From: Gigaspora margarita
Taxonomy: Eukaryota; Glomeromycota; Glomeromycetes; Diversisporales; Gigasporaceae
Assembly: GCA_009809945.1 (NCBI GenBank)
Contig: WTPW01000329.1
Location: forward strand, 201,992-265,991
Reading direction: 5' to 3'
DNA length: 64,000 nucleotides
Both the position numbers and the translations under genes were made by a program. Positions 23,954 to 36,187 of this stretch are shown in pieces. The number at the start of each line of letters is the position of its first letter. The stretch's first letter is position 1. The notes beneath the pieces were generated by a model that was not told where the DNA came from, did no database searches, and saw nothing but the letters and a program-made list of their open reading frames with translations.

Positions 23954-24223
23954 GTGCTTACAGTTGTACACAAAAGTTTTTGGAACACTTTCTTTTTGAT
24001 TCTGGGTTGCTTATGTAATCACAGTGTTAATTATAAAATTAAGGTTTTTATTTCTTCACATATAAATTCAATTTGTATTTGGTTGCCTATTTCTTCTTGT
24101 GCTGTAGAAAGAAGTTTTTCAATTTATAATAATCTTTTAGAAGATGATAAGCAAAATTTAAGTAAAGATTTGTTGAAAATGCTAAATATGCTGTATTTTA
24201 ATCAACGAAATAATAAAATTTAA
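23954..24223 (+). pseudogene. hAT transposase C-terminal dimerisation domain fragment
   Basis: The reading frame ends in LPISSCAVERSFSIYNNLL, then L-rich helices and a stop at 24221-24223. The pattern P-x-S-S-x-x-x-E-R-x-F-S is the hallmark of the hAT family dimerisation domain. No full transposase is joined to it here. Just upstream (23818-23925) four GTTCTTTTGAAC-like palindromes occur. Confidence 0.75.
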
Positions 24224-24347
24224 TATCCAAATTTTTCCAAATTTTTAATTTTCTTACTCAAATATTACTTGGTACCCAAATAAAGATTTACGATTTGATA
24301 TCCAAATTTTTCTGCGTCCCTGGTGGGAATGCTACCTAAGATGGGAA

Positions 24348-24754
24348 CAGGGCCGATGATTTTCTGCGGTGATAAATTGTTAATTCCGTCCGTGCCAAAT
24401 TCAAATTCTACAAAACTTCCGTGCATTAAAATTCATGATTTCTGTGTGAATTCTGCGTTGGTCATTTATAAATTCTGTGTTAGTTATATAGAAATCTTAA
24501 ATATTCTGCAAACAATTTGTCATTTAGTCTTCGGATTATTTCAGATATTAAGCAAAAATTTTCGCCCGAACATGCAGGTTTATTTATTTTCTACATCGGA
24601 ACTTCTTTTTGGAAGTTATATTTTTAGAACCTTGTACCTATAAAAAAAAACACACAATTAATTTATTTCTGAGGCAATTCTGCGCATACATGTTTATAAT
24701 CTAATTCCGTGATTTCTGCGGCATTCCGTGAAATTCAGAAAATGATCGGCCCAG
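24348..24754. mobile_element. Non-autonomous element with CAGGGCCGATGATTTTCTG ends
   Basis: The 19-bp left end is matched by the complement of CAGAAAATGATCGGCCCAG at the right end. The ~407-bp interior has repeated ATTCTG(C/T)G motifs and no convincing gene. hAT-like by its CAGGG end; no clear target duplication. Confidence 0.65.
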
Positions 24755-24776
24755 GATACTATGTAAATCAAACTTA

Positions 24777-24916
24777 TATGTGGTCATATAATAAAATTTA
24801 TTAAAGAATTTTTTTTCAGATAGCGATAGTATTAATTATTATAAAATTATTTATTATCTATCGATCGCAATTTGAAAAAAAAAAATTATTACCAAATTTT
24901 ACTATTTGTCCACATA
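24777..24916. mobile_element. Small palindromic MITE, TA target
   Basis: TATATGTGGTCATATAATA on the left pairs with the right end around TTTGTCCACATATA. Inner arms GAATTTTTTTTCAGATAG and CTATCGATCGCAATTTGAA pair imperfectly. TA lies on both sides. Confidence 0.65.
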
Positions 24917-24918
24917 TA

Positions 24919-26298
24919 GCTTTGAATGTCACAGTATACCACACACCCCAACGGCCATGCATCATTATAAAGCGACTTATACCGCAGTAATTGATAATTC
25001 GACCATCATTTCCTTTTATATATCCATTTGTTTGTTTATCTTAATCAAAAAAAGGCACAATTACTGCATTTGTGGGATCAAATATTCCTTTTAAGGTATA
25101 AACGAATATTAAATTATTTTAATATCATTATACTATACATGCTATGATTTCATCTGACAAAACCTAGACGACTGACGAAACTACAGACGATTGATGAATC
25201 TCTTGACGAAATTAACATATGGGCCGGTTTTGACTACTTCGGTTGATGTAAGAATGTGATATCTGCCACTTATGCTCTAATACATATTCAACAAGAAGGT
25301 CTTTTTATCTCACAAAGCGAATAAGCACCCACATAGCCAGGTTGTACCTCATAGTTCTAGGTATGAGCTTCTGCATTAGCGCATTAATAATCAAGCTAAT
25401 TCATTTTAACACGCCCATTTCAAGTGTCTAGTTTGAGTATACAGTATATAAAATTTGGTGTAGCGCTAGTGCATAAACAAGATTTTGGTCATGGCATACA
25501 AATATTTAATCTTATGTTTAAATAGAGCTAGCGGATGTAACTATGTCAAATAGTCACGACTCACTTTCATTTATGTCAAAAACCGGGATTTCATAACTTT
25601 TTATGTTGTTGCGATTAATTCGTTTGCACAATTATATGGATATGAGTATCTTATATGATTTTCTCTAGAATACCCGTACATCTAAAAATAAATGATCGCA
25701 AATTATTTGTTTTGCACGACTTTATATATATGACCATTTATAGATATTCAGGTTTCTTTTGGCGGCATTCTAGATAAATCATTTAAACTTTAAAAGTGGA
25801 TAACTCAACTGCCTAACCGCATTCAGGAGGGGCAACAATTAGAGAATTACCAATAATATTACAGCAATGTTATAATTACATAATATTCTATTAATATATT
25901 TAATGTTAGTGTATTTATAGAATAAAAGAAGTGCAATTATCTATAAGCTCCAACATGGGCCAGTCAATTATTGCGCATTTAAGGGTCTGATTATTTAATT
26001 CAATTTGGATTTTCAAAAATGAGCTTTAAAATAAAGTTGTAATACCTTATTTTTGTTCAAAAAAAAAAGTACATTAAAATATTTATAGATTTATAGATCA
26101 TTCAAATCACCGAAATTTGGTTAGGTAGATATTAATTAAGCTATAGTACTAGTACTTATAAATTTCAGAAATCTTAATAAAACCCCTTGTTGGTCTCTAT
26201 TAATCAAATAAAACGTGTAAAAAAAAAAAAAAAATCTTTTTGCAGAGCACATAACAATAAAGCAGAACAATCATTCTTTAAATTAATGTTGTGAAAAA
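24919..26298. other. Region upstream of the nuclease-helicase gene
   Basis: No gene recognised. Near 25158-25210 three short units GACGAAACTACAGACGATTG-like occur. A 16-A run at 26220-26234 and AT-rich promoter-type DNA precede the start codon. Confidence 0.4.
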
Positions 26299-29200
26299 AT
26301 GCAGCAGGTTAGTAAATGCTAGTAAAACCATTATTAAATCGTAATGATATATTTTCATTAAAATAATTAAGCATAATGTGTATTATTTAATTCCGACCTA
26401 GGAATCTACTCCAGAAATCCCTTCATTCGCAATCTCACATCTTTCGGAGTATTATTACTTTTATTGTAATAAATTACTGCACAAATTCAGTGACAGAAAT
26501 GATGTGATAAAACCTAACCCTAAAAAAAGAAAAAAGGATCATTCTAAATTAAAGGAGGCCTCACAAAACAGAGGCATAAAATTTGAAGATAAAGTCTTAA
26601 GACAGTTAGAAAAACAGTTAGGAAATGTGGAAAACTGCCAAAATAAATCCGTTTTTGAAACGTTAGAAATCTTAAAAACTGCTAAAATAGGAAAATTCTT
26701 ATATCAACCAAAATTCAAAATTCGTGAAGAGTTATATGGTGAATTAGGAATCAAGGATTTTAGGATAAAAGACTTTGTTCCTGACTTCATAGAAGTTATC
26801 AAAGAGGATGATAAAAAGTGTCTAATGATATTGGATGCTAAAGCAACAAAAGAAACACGTGTTTCTCATCAGGTAAAATCATTTTTACATGGTACTTTAA
26901 TATGTTCGTAATTTAAATTTTGATTTTCATTAATTTTCCTTATTATTCAAGGTCCAAGTCACCACATACGCGTATCTTTTAGGACATATAGTCAAAAATA
27001 TTGAAAATGTTGAAATTTCTATTTCTCGCACAGGTGGAATATTTTTACCATCAGCAGAAGGCTTTACGCGTCAAACGTTCTCTATAGATCTCTTTCTTCC
27101 AAAAATTGAACGATTTTTATACAGAGAACTTCCACAGATTATATCAACTTCAAAAGTTTCATGGCATTATAATTCTCGTTGTAAAGAATGTAAATTTGTA
27201 GATGAATGTCGTAAAGAAGCGGAGGGAACAATGGCCATGATCCCATATTTATCCATGGAAGACGCATCATACCTAAAACAAGTCCTAAATAAAATTATAC
27301 CATATAAGGATGAACCAGATATTGAAGATTTGAATATATATATAAGAAATGGCTCAGATGATCGCAGAGTAAAACAAATTATTAGATATAACACGAAGAG
27401 TAAGAAATCACCGTATCTTGAACATCTTGAATCCAAAAAATCACCAAACTTCGAATCCAAAACAAGTGCTCAGGTAATAATAATTTGGTTTAATTGTGAA
27501 TTGTGAACTGTTCAACAAAAAATTTTAATTCATTTTTTTACATAGTTTATTCATACTCCAACTGCGACCTTTCCTCAGCAAACTGATCACAATCTCGTAA
27601 TTGTAATGTCATGGGATAATTTTGTCTCACGTCCTTTTAGTTGGTTTATATGTCTTTTTGATAGAGATGGAAATATCGAAGAAAACTTTAAAGGTGTTAA
27701 ATCTAATTCCAAATCTGAAAATGAAACCCTAATATCATTTATTTCTTTGATGAAAGAATTTGTTACTTGTTTAGAAAATATATTCGAGTATCTAAGTCAG
27801 AATAATTCTCGAACATGTATATTTGTTTATTCTCAAAAAGAAAAGATTTCAATTCAAGACTCGTTACTTAACTTAATAGCATTAGATTCCAATCTAATTA
27901 CCAAAGATGATCAATTTAAAGCAATGCGGTGTCTCTTTAATATTTTTCAAGATTGTTCTCTCTTGTTAGCTGCTAGTAACAATGATGATGAAAGTTCAAA
28001 ACTTCCTGATAAATGGCGGGAGTTTCCTAGACTTATCGTTTTGGAAAATTCTTTGAAAGAAAATATTGCAATAAATGTTTCCGGTTTTTATCGAATCACT
28101 GATGTATGGGAACAAATGGTGATGCCTACTTTAGAAAGCAGTCAAGTATCAAACAATTTGGAATCTTATATAGACAAGATAGATCTTGAAAACATATATG
28201 CAAAATGGGTTGAAGACGAAGAAGTAAATACAATCCTTTTAATGAGATCCGAATTTATTAATTATGTTATTAAATCCTATTATGCCCTCCTTAAATCTTC
28301 GACAAATGATATTGCATCAATATTAATATTTTCCCCTCAAAAATTTGTTTTTTCCAATGTTCGAGATTTTAATCATCATTATTTGGGAAAATTATATTTC
28401 TTCAAACAATTTGAAGCATTTACATCGAGCAACCAAAAGAAAAGGGATCGACTAAAAGATTTGGCTCAGGGAGAAGCTACCTGTAAAATTAGATTTGATA
28501 AAATAATAAATGAACTTGATATATATGAATCAATAGCTCAATTCATTGTTTGCGATAAAGAGTCTTTTACGTTCGAAGCAACTGGTTTCAAAAAATTTAT
28601 TTTGGTCGAAGATAATTCAGAGGTATGTTATCACCTAATATAGTTAAGAAAATATGTAATTTTATAATGATTTAGGTTATTCACTATTAAGGGAACGCGT
28701 AAAGCTATCTGTTTCTCTGATATGAAATATAAAAATAAGAGCAAATGTCCGTTGCCAGTTCTTTCACTTAAAAAAGTTGATAATGGCCATGAAGACATCA
28801 TTATCCAATTAAAAGGGAAATTTACTAATATGACCCTTAAAAACAATGGCACATATCGCCTATATGAAAGATACGTTGATTTCAATACTGACAAGGTTCT
28901 AAAAGTGCTTGAGAAAATTGATGGCGAACAAGAAAATTCTTTGTTCTTGGTAAGAAAATATTATATTGCAAATTTATTGAGACCAAATTAAATAATTTGC
29001 GGACTTTTTATTAGAATATCTTAAAAGATCCAAAAGAATTTTCCTTATCTGGAAAACGCCAACATCCAAAAGAATTAAATGACATCTTGGAACAATGCGA
29101 TAAATTTTCTATGTCTCAATCACATAAAAAAATTGCGCAAGAGTTGTTAAAAAAAAGACTACAAATTGTCTGGGGTCCACCGGTAATTATAATTATAAAC

Positions 29201-31569
29201 CTTTTTACGTTGTCAGTATTATTTTTTTCTCAATCTTATAATATTGAATAATAATATTATCGTCTCTAATAAGGGATCCGGAAAAACGCATTTCCTTGCA
29301 TTGTTTGTTACATGGTACCTGACTTCAGTAATACCTCGTGAAACGAATTTTATTATCGGAATTACTGCTTGTACCAATGATGCTATAGATAATCTGTTAC
29401 ATCGTATTTCTCATTTACTTGAATTACATAAAAAAGAGAGCGATTTTTCGTGTTGTCGAGTTGTGGAATTTAAAAATAACAAACCTAATCGTGCCGTTTT
29501 AGGTGGTACTGTATGGGATTGGTATAAAATCCGTGAAAAATATAGTTGCGACATTATGGTTATAGATGAAGGGTCGCAGGTAAATACGAAATTTAAATGG
29601 TTTTTATTAAGGTTTATTATAAATGAACTTTTAAATATGTATAAAGGTCACTTTTTTTAGCTTCTGGCTTCGGACGCTTGTGTCGTCATGGAAGTTCTGG
29701 ATCCGGATGATGGAAAGCTAATTATTGCCGGGGATCACATGGTAAATTAAATTATTTACGCATACAATTCTCATTAATAATTTTAGTTACGAAATGATGA
29801 TGAAGCGAACGTATTATTTGTAGCAACTTGGACCTATCATCCATAACACATATCCTATTTTTCAAGACAAGCATCCCCTTATTTTTGGATCTATTCAACA
29901 GTGTTTGATGAGAAAAGAGGATGGTACTTCCTTTAATGGTGATTTTTTTCTGAACGAAAAAGGATCAGAACGTGACTATGGTCCTTACACACTTCAGCTT
30001 AATGAAAATTGGCGAATGGTATGCATTTCTTTAAAACAAAGGACGTTATATAAACACAGCAAAACACATGATCATATATGCATAACACGCCCAGCATTAT
30101 TATCAACATAGCACAAAGTACAATAATATTAAATCATGTGCATTCTGTGTTTGTATAACGACTCTAAATCCTGTTATATAGTTGAGTTGACATATATAAC
30201 TTTTTATTTTTATAGAATGTAGAACTCAACAGTTTTTTCCAAGAAATATATGGTGATAACTACGAATCAAAAGATACCAATTTAAAATTAGATTTGGATT
30301 TATCAAAAATAAAAGATCAGGAGATAGAAAAGATATTTCGTTCTAAAGCAGCGATAACTTTAGTAAAGTTAATATTAAATAATCACGAAAACTCTGGATT
30401 AGTAGAAGCAGATGTTGTGGCTAAAATAGTATCAGGATATTTTGATGCAATCCCAAAAAACTGTAATGATAAACCGTCGTTAATTGTTGTTACACCACAA
30501 CATAGTCAACGACGTGCCATCCAATCTAAAGTTAAAAACTATTTAGAAAATAGTGAATTCAACTTAAAAATAGGCACTGTCGACAAAATGCAAGGACAAC
30601 AAGCAGACCTTGTTATTGCTTGTTTTGGATTTCATGATGTTAATGAAATTACTCAAAAATCCAGTTTCTTATTTGATCCAAATCGTTGGAATGTAGCCAT
30701 AAGCCGTGCAAGGTACATATGTATACGATTATGATTGATATTAGTTATGCGACCAAAATTCACTAGTTAGAGATGAAATTAGACCCCAAATAATATTTCT
30801 TAGATCTCTTTAAATGTCTCTGCTTAGCCGTAATGTTAAACACTTTCGTCATTTAGTTCAGGTTATGATTGGATCAATAGAGTGCATAGGCTAAGTTATG
30901 GATTGGCTGGTCAAAATTGTGAATCATACTATCAGCTAAACAAACGGAAATTTTTGATTACATAAATATTCTATTACTAATTAATAACTTTATTTGATTT
31001 TCTTATAGATGTCAAGTCATATTGATACTTACGAATGAAATGTTAGATCCAAAAGGTTTGTGCTAATCGTTTTTTAAATTGAACTGGTAATATTTATATA
31101 GAACAATTCTTGTAGAGTTTGTAATCGGTTTTATTTTAATATATTATAAACAGTTTTTACATATTAAATATAAACCCGATTCCAAATTTTAATTCTACGA
31201 AATGTATATCAGAGGTGAAATTCATCTGATATGATATTTCTCAAAATATCTTGAGTAACGATGTTAGACACCAAGTAAGAGTATTCGGTGCTTTAAAACC
31301 CTAAAACTTTAATGTTACAAGAATTAATAAAAAAATATATATATTTGCTTGTGAATTTTTTCTCTTATGGATTCTAAATAGGTTTAATTTTATTAATATA
31401 CGTATTTTTTTGGTAATATTATTTTAATTTGAATTTTAAAGGTATAGAAATACTTTCGAAGAAAAAAACATCAGAAGGACTGGCATACATTTCTAAACTA
31501 GAAGCTTGGGCTCAAGAAAAAGAAAAAAGGGAAAAAAATTCAGCGATAATTGAATTAAAAATAGATTAA
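26299..31569 (+). CDS. RecB/Cas4-like nuclease fused to a superfamily-1 helicase, 12 exons
   Basis: Exons: 26299-26307, 26402-26872, 26952-27473, 27546-28622, 28692-28949, 29015-29182, 29274-29579, 29661-29741, 29824-30018, 30216-30712, 31009-31055, 31442-31569; all introns are GT-AG (65-386 bp) and the frame is open for about 1252 residues. Nuclease motifs: RGIKFE (60-65), VPDF (Asp131), LDAKA (Asp148, Lys150) and QVTTY (162-166). Cysteines 25, 237, 240 and 246 (last three C-x2-C-x5-C) match the 4Fe-4S pattern of Cas4, AddB and Dna2. Helicase motifs: GPPGSGKT (833-840), DEGSQ (933-937), GDHMQLGP (961-968), NWRM (1026-1029), GTVDKMQGQ (1149-1157) and RWNVAISRAR (1186-1195). Residues 250-830 recall the RNase-H-like middle of bacterial TM0106-type proteins, weakly. 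The ATG follows an in-frame stop. A DNA repair or processing role is inferred. Confidence 0.88.
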
Positions 31570-32459
31570 TGTTATTAAAATTTATGGAGGGATGGTTCCG
31601 TTCAACTTTTGGGCTATATTTTTTCCTGTTTTAGAAGGTATTATTGTTATCTCTTTTTTTTCCGTTGATGGTATAGTTCAATTTGTTCTGTCATTTCACA
31701 ATTTAGGTCGATTTCAAATTGACCTAGGTCATCAATCAGTGAAAAATTAAAAAGATAAAATTATATGACCAAAGTGAAAAATTATACGACCATCAATAAT
31801 ATTACTTATATCGTAAATGTTCATTTGCATGAATAAAAAGTGATAAAAATTTACATAAAATTTTATATAAAGAAATTTTAAAAAAAATAAAATAAAAACG
31901 TAAATTTGCGCAAATTACGGTTATATTAAAAAAAACTGCTTAATGCTTATAAATTTAAATAAAAAAAAAAAACATCGCATTATCAATAAAAAAAAAGCAC
32001 AACAGCCTTATAAGAAAATTGGACCGGATCAGCACGGGTTGGCGTTAGGGTCTTTGTGGCGCGGGTCAAAGATCTGGATTTGTACGGGTATGGTCCGAAT
32101 TGGTAGACCGTGTGGGACCATATGCCCATGCCAATTGGACCTAAATGGCTCGGGTTTTGCAGCAGTTTACTAGTCGAATTGACACGGGATTTGGCACGGG
32201 TAATGAAAGTAAATTCACGTGCCATCGCGATAATGAATTGGATTAACTATTAAAACATAAATTTACATATGTAATCATTATAAGATGAGCAATTGCATAT
32301 GAAATAAAATTTTGTAAGGAATTTTTTTTGTTAAGACACACAGGGAAGCTTCATCAGTGAAATTATGAGATATTGCTCTTTTTTAAAAAAAAATCATTTA
32401 CTGACCTTTCATTTCGCTCTCCAACCATATATTCCATTGGTTCCACCATGAGTCTAGAC
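31570..32459. other. 3' flank of the helicase gene, with a GC-richer patch
   Basis: 31570-32000 is AT-rich and empty. At 32030-32225 a GC-rich stretch holds repeated CACGGG motifs and a possible stem of GGTCCGAATTGG with CCAATTGGACC (32094-32148). It looks like part of an unidentified element. Confidence 0.45.
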
Positions 32460-32868
32460 CAGTGTTCGAAATTAGTGTTCTCAGAGTTCTCATGAGAACA
32501 CTATTTTAAATTTGTGCACAGTAAAAATTTTTTACTGTTCTCTATTAAAATTTTTTTGAGAACAGTAAAATAAAAATAGTGTTCTCATAAGTAGTAATTA
32601 ATAATTACATACATTGTTATACCATATTAGAAATAAATAAATACAACTTATTGTAATATTTATTATCAAAATTATTTAGATGAACTTATATACAATTACT
32701 ATAGCATAGATGAAAAAACATGCTTTAATGTATTTTCATATATAGATATGTTAATAGAAATTAAGTTAAATTTTTATATTAAACCTTTACCATTTATGGC
32801 TTAAAGGTAATATTATAACATTAGTTAAGAGCTAAAAAGATACATATATTTTAATATATGTATAGCAT

Positions 32869-32952
<84 letters not shown>

Positions 32953-33056
32953 TTTAGTGAGCATAAGTGAGAACATAAACATATAGGTTGAGAACACTTA
33001 TAGCGATTATACTGTTCTCATGAGAACAGCATTTGAGTCTGAAATTTCGAACACTG
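32460..33056. mobile_element. hAT-type element with TIR CAGTGTTCGAAATT
   Basis: The 14-bp TIRs are identical and are followed by a subterminal GTTCTCATGAGAAC palindrome at both ends. Perfect 8-bp duplications GTCTAGAC lie at 32452-32459 and 33057-33064. The 597-bp interior is non-coding and contains a (TA)n microsatellite of about 75 bp (32873-32948). Confidence 0.92.
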
Positions 33057-34096
33057 GTCTAGACACTTTTGCAGTAATGTGACCATCACGTGGCGCATCC
33101 AGATTAATTTTTTGGTTTAATATTAAGGTTAGGGTTAGGAGGCCACTATCTATATGTAAAACACATTCTGGACATTTTTATGTGGTTTACAAGACCAATT
33201 TAAACACTAGGTTTCAAGTATTTATACTTTTCTCTCTTTTTTTCTTCTTGTACAGTACATATGTTTTGTTTTGATATTGGACGATCAAAATTATGTTCCC
33301 TGATTGGTTAATTCTTATGCACCAAGCCATGTTACTACAAAAGTATCTAGACCCCTGCTAGGGTTGAACTAGAGTTGGGTACCAAAACCTTTTTAGCTAA
33401 ATCTGAAAGTTTTGGGTTTTGGATTATAGCTTCTGAAACCTCTTCTGAAACTCCGGAACCTTGTCTGAAACCCGAAATCTTATCCGAAACCCAAAAACTA
33501 TTTAAGATTAAATTTTTATAAAATATGCTATTATAGATCATGCTAACATGCTAGTATATAAATATTTGAGTCCTGCCAAGAGAAAGCATACCTATTTACA
33601 TAAAGGTTATATTTAAGTTTTATATTTTCTTTTGGTGTTACTTAGAAACTAATAAAAACTCAATTTTTAAGAATTGCAGCTAAAATTTTGGCTAAAATTT
33701 AGATAATGCAATTAGGGTTCCACAATTTGAAATTTTTGATTTAATTTAAAAAATTTATAAATAAAATTTTAAAAATTTCAAATCAAATCAAATTCAAATA
33801 CAAAGAACTTTTAATTCAAATCAAATTCAAATCAAGGCTTATTTAATTTGATCAAATTCAAATATGCCTAATATTTGATTGATTTGAGTTTGAGAAACCC
33901 TAATTGCAGTATAGTTAAAAAATTTAATCATTCTAAAAAAGAGTTAGAAAATATATTTATGGCTTAATTTAGAGAATTCTATTTACAAAAAGACCCTTTA
34001 ATGCATCATTTTTACAAATATTGAATCAGTTTTATATAAGTTTATATTGTATATATTGAAAATTTTTTCTTAATTAAGTTTTTTTTATTTCAAATA

Positions 34097-34932
34097 TGGT
34101 CCAGTGCAAAAATGTAGATACACAATAACTAAAAATTTAAATTTTTTATATATAAAAGTTTTTTAGTTTTAGCAATTTAATTACAATTTTTTTATATCAA
34201 ATAAAGTAGATTCTAGACTATCTTTTAATATATTTTTTATTTTATTTTTATAAACAATTTATTGTATAATAAATTTTTTTAAAAATTTAATTTTTTTTAA
34301 AAAAAGAGATTTTTTAAAAAAAAATTTAGATTTTTGTCATTTACGCTACCAATGTACAACTTTAAAAGCTTGTACTAAGCAAGTGCATTGTCATGGATAT
34401 GCTAAATATGTGAGTAAATTTTGAGCTCAATTGGATCAGTAGTTATTAAAATATGAATTTTTGAAAGTTTATAACTAATTTACCAAAAATTATAAAAAAT
34501 TATACAAAATTTATATAGTAAATTTTGTACAATGTTTATAAAATATAGTAATTTGAAAATTAAATTTAAAAAATTTATATTTTAATAACTACTGATCCAA
34601 TTAAGCTCAAATTTTGAACATATATTTAACATATGCATAGCAATGCACTTGCATAGTACAAACTTCTAAAGCTGCATATTGTTAGCGTAAATAGTAAAAT
34701 TAAATTTTTTTTTAAAAAATCTTTTTTTTTAAAAAAATCAAATTTTTAAAAAAATTTATTATACAATAAATTGTCTATAAAAATATATTAAAAAATATAT
34801 TAAAAGATAGTTTTAGAATTTGCTTTATTTAGTATAAAAAAATTGTAATTAAATTGTTAAAACTGAAAAATTTTTATATATAAAAAATTTAAATTTTTAG
34901 TTATTGTATATCTACATTTTCACTCTGGACCA
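34097..34932. mobile_element. 836-bp near-complete palindrome, TA target
   Basis: The arms of ~400 bp run inwards from TGGTCCAGTGCAAAAATGTA and the complement of ATCTACATTTTCACTCTGGA. Other paired blocks are CGCTACCAATGTACAAC with its partner near 34675, and AATTGGATCAGTAGTTATTA with TAATAACTACTGATCCAATT. TA flanks both sides (34095-34096, 34933-34934). No ORF of note. A Tc1/mariner origin is suggested by the TA target only. Confidence 0.8.
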
Positions 34933-34964
34933 TATATGTAATATAAAATTTTTATTTATATATA

Positions 34965-36044
34965 TTTTTTTTTTATCTTAAGCAGTCCTGTCTTTATTAA
35001 TTATTTGAACTACAGAGTAAAGTACACAATTGTATAATTTACTTGTCTAATGTTCTATCTAATAATGACTCACCAAGCAAATGTCCAATGCGACCTGCCA
35101 AAACAACTTTCTATTTCACCTCAGATTCTAAACTTCCTAAGAATTTTGTAGTCATATGACTAGCTCCCAATGATCATTAACTGGCCGTTGTATGCCTTGT
35201 CAAGACTGCTTACTTTTCTTTTCTAAAAACCTTCTTCTCCAAGCTTCACGAGCAGAAGGACAAAAATTCCAACTGACCAAAGAACAACAAAAATAAAATG
35301 AAATATATAAGGGAAAAAATAAATGGGGGAATACTATACGACCCTACACGAGTACCAAAATAAAACAAAAACAAATTGAAGAAAGAAGAAAAAAGCATAG
35401 AAAAAAAAAAGAAAACAATCTATGTAATAATAAAAATTATATAATACTGCGCAGGGAAACGCCCCACCTAAGTATTATATGTACATGTCAGAAAAAAAGA
35501 AAAAAGGAACATTCTGGAATTTATTCCACAGATCAGCCTTCTCCTTTGCGCCACAACTCGATACGCATCATTCCTGTTTACCAACTTGCATACCTTCTTC
35601 CCAATTAGGATAGGAACAACAATGCTGATCTTTTGGAGGGGTACGCCGATTTTCCCACTTTCCGTCCCAAATTCCAGAGAAAAAACTTCAAGCGAGAATA
35701 TGGTAGAGGATATAAGGGTTTTTTGTTCTTTTCATCAAATAACCTTAAAGAAAGTGTTGAAAAAACTCATTTTCTTTGTTCACCGCCTAGCCAACTATGA
35801 CACTTTTGTCGACAGAAGAAACCTTCTACCAGAATTTCTTGTACCAAGGGCACCAACTGCCAGTTATCTTGCACAACCGATGCTTCTGGCTTGCGTGCCG
35901 AATATATAAAGGAGTCCCCAGGAATACAGCAAGAGGTTGACCTTTATAAAAACCAGTGTTAATTAGTTGCTTCGTCTTTTACTAAAAAAAAATTTTTTGT
36001 TTTTCTTTTGTTCAGAAATTTGTACAAGTGATCATCGGGAAGAG
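34965..36044 (-). mobile_element. R2: ~1.1 kb non-autonomous retroposon
   Basis: The minus strand starts CTCTTCCC (36037-36044). It ends with AATAAA (34993-34998) 18 nt before poly(A) (T run 34965-34974). It shares with R1 the CTTTTGGAGGGGTA block near 35625 and GCTTCTGGCTTGCGTGCCGA near 35884. A 14-bp AT-only repeat, ATTTTTATTTATAT, lies at 34948-34961 and 36071-36084; it may be coincidence because it does not abut the 5' end. Confidence 0.78.
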
Positions 36045-36187
36045 TTGATCCAAATAAATAATTATTGATGATTTTTATTTATATTATATATTTTATTATT
36101 TATTTATTTATTAATATATTTCTTATTATATATTTATTTATTAAAATTTTATTATTTATATTATTTATTAAATAATAAATCAATATA

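Noticed and set aside
28675-28691. Splice acceptor at the TTTAG ending at 28675
   Set aside because: It would put the next exon out of frame or into a stop; the CTATTAAG acceptor at 28691 keeps the frame.
34948-36084. 14-bp target duplication of R2
   Set aside because: ATTTTTATTTATAT is pure A/T and the right copy lies 26 bases beyond the shared 5' start, so chance is likely.
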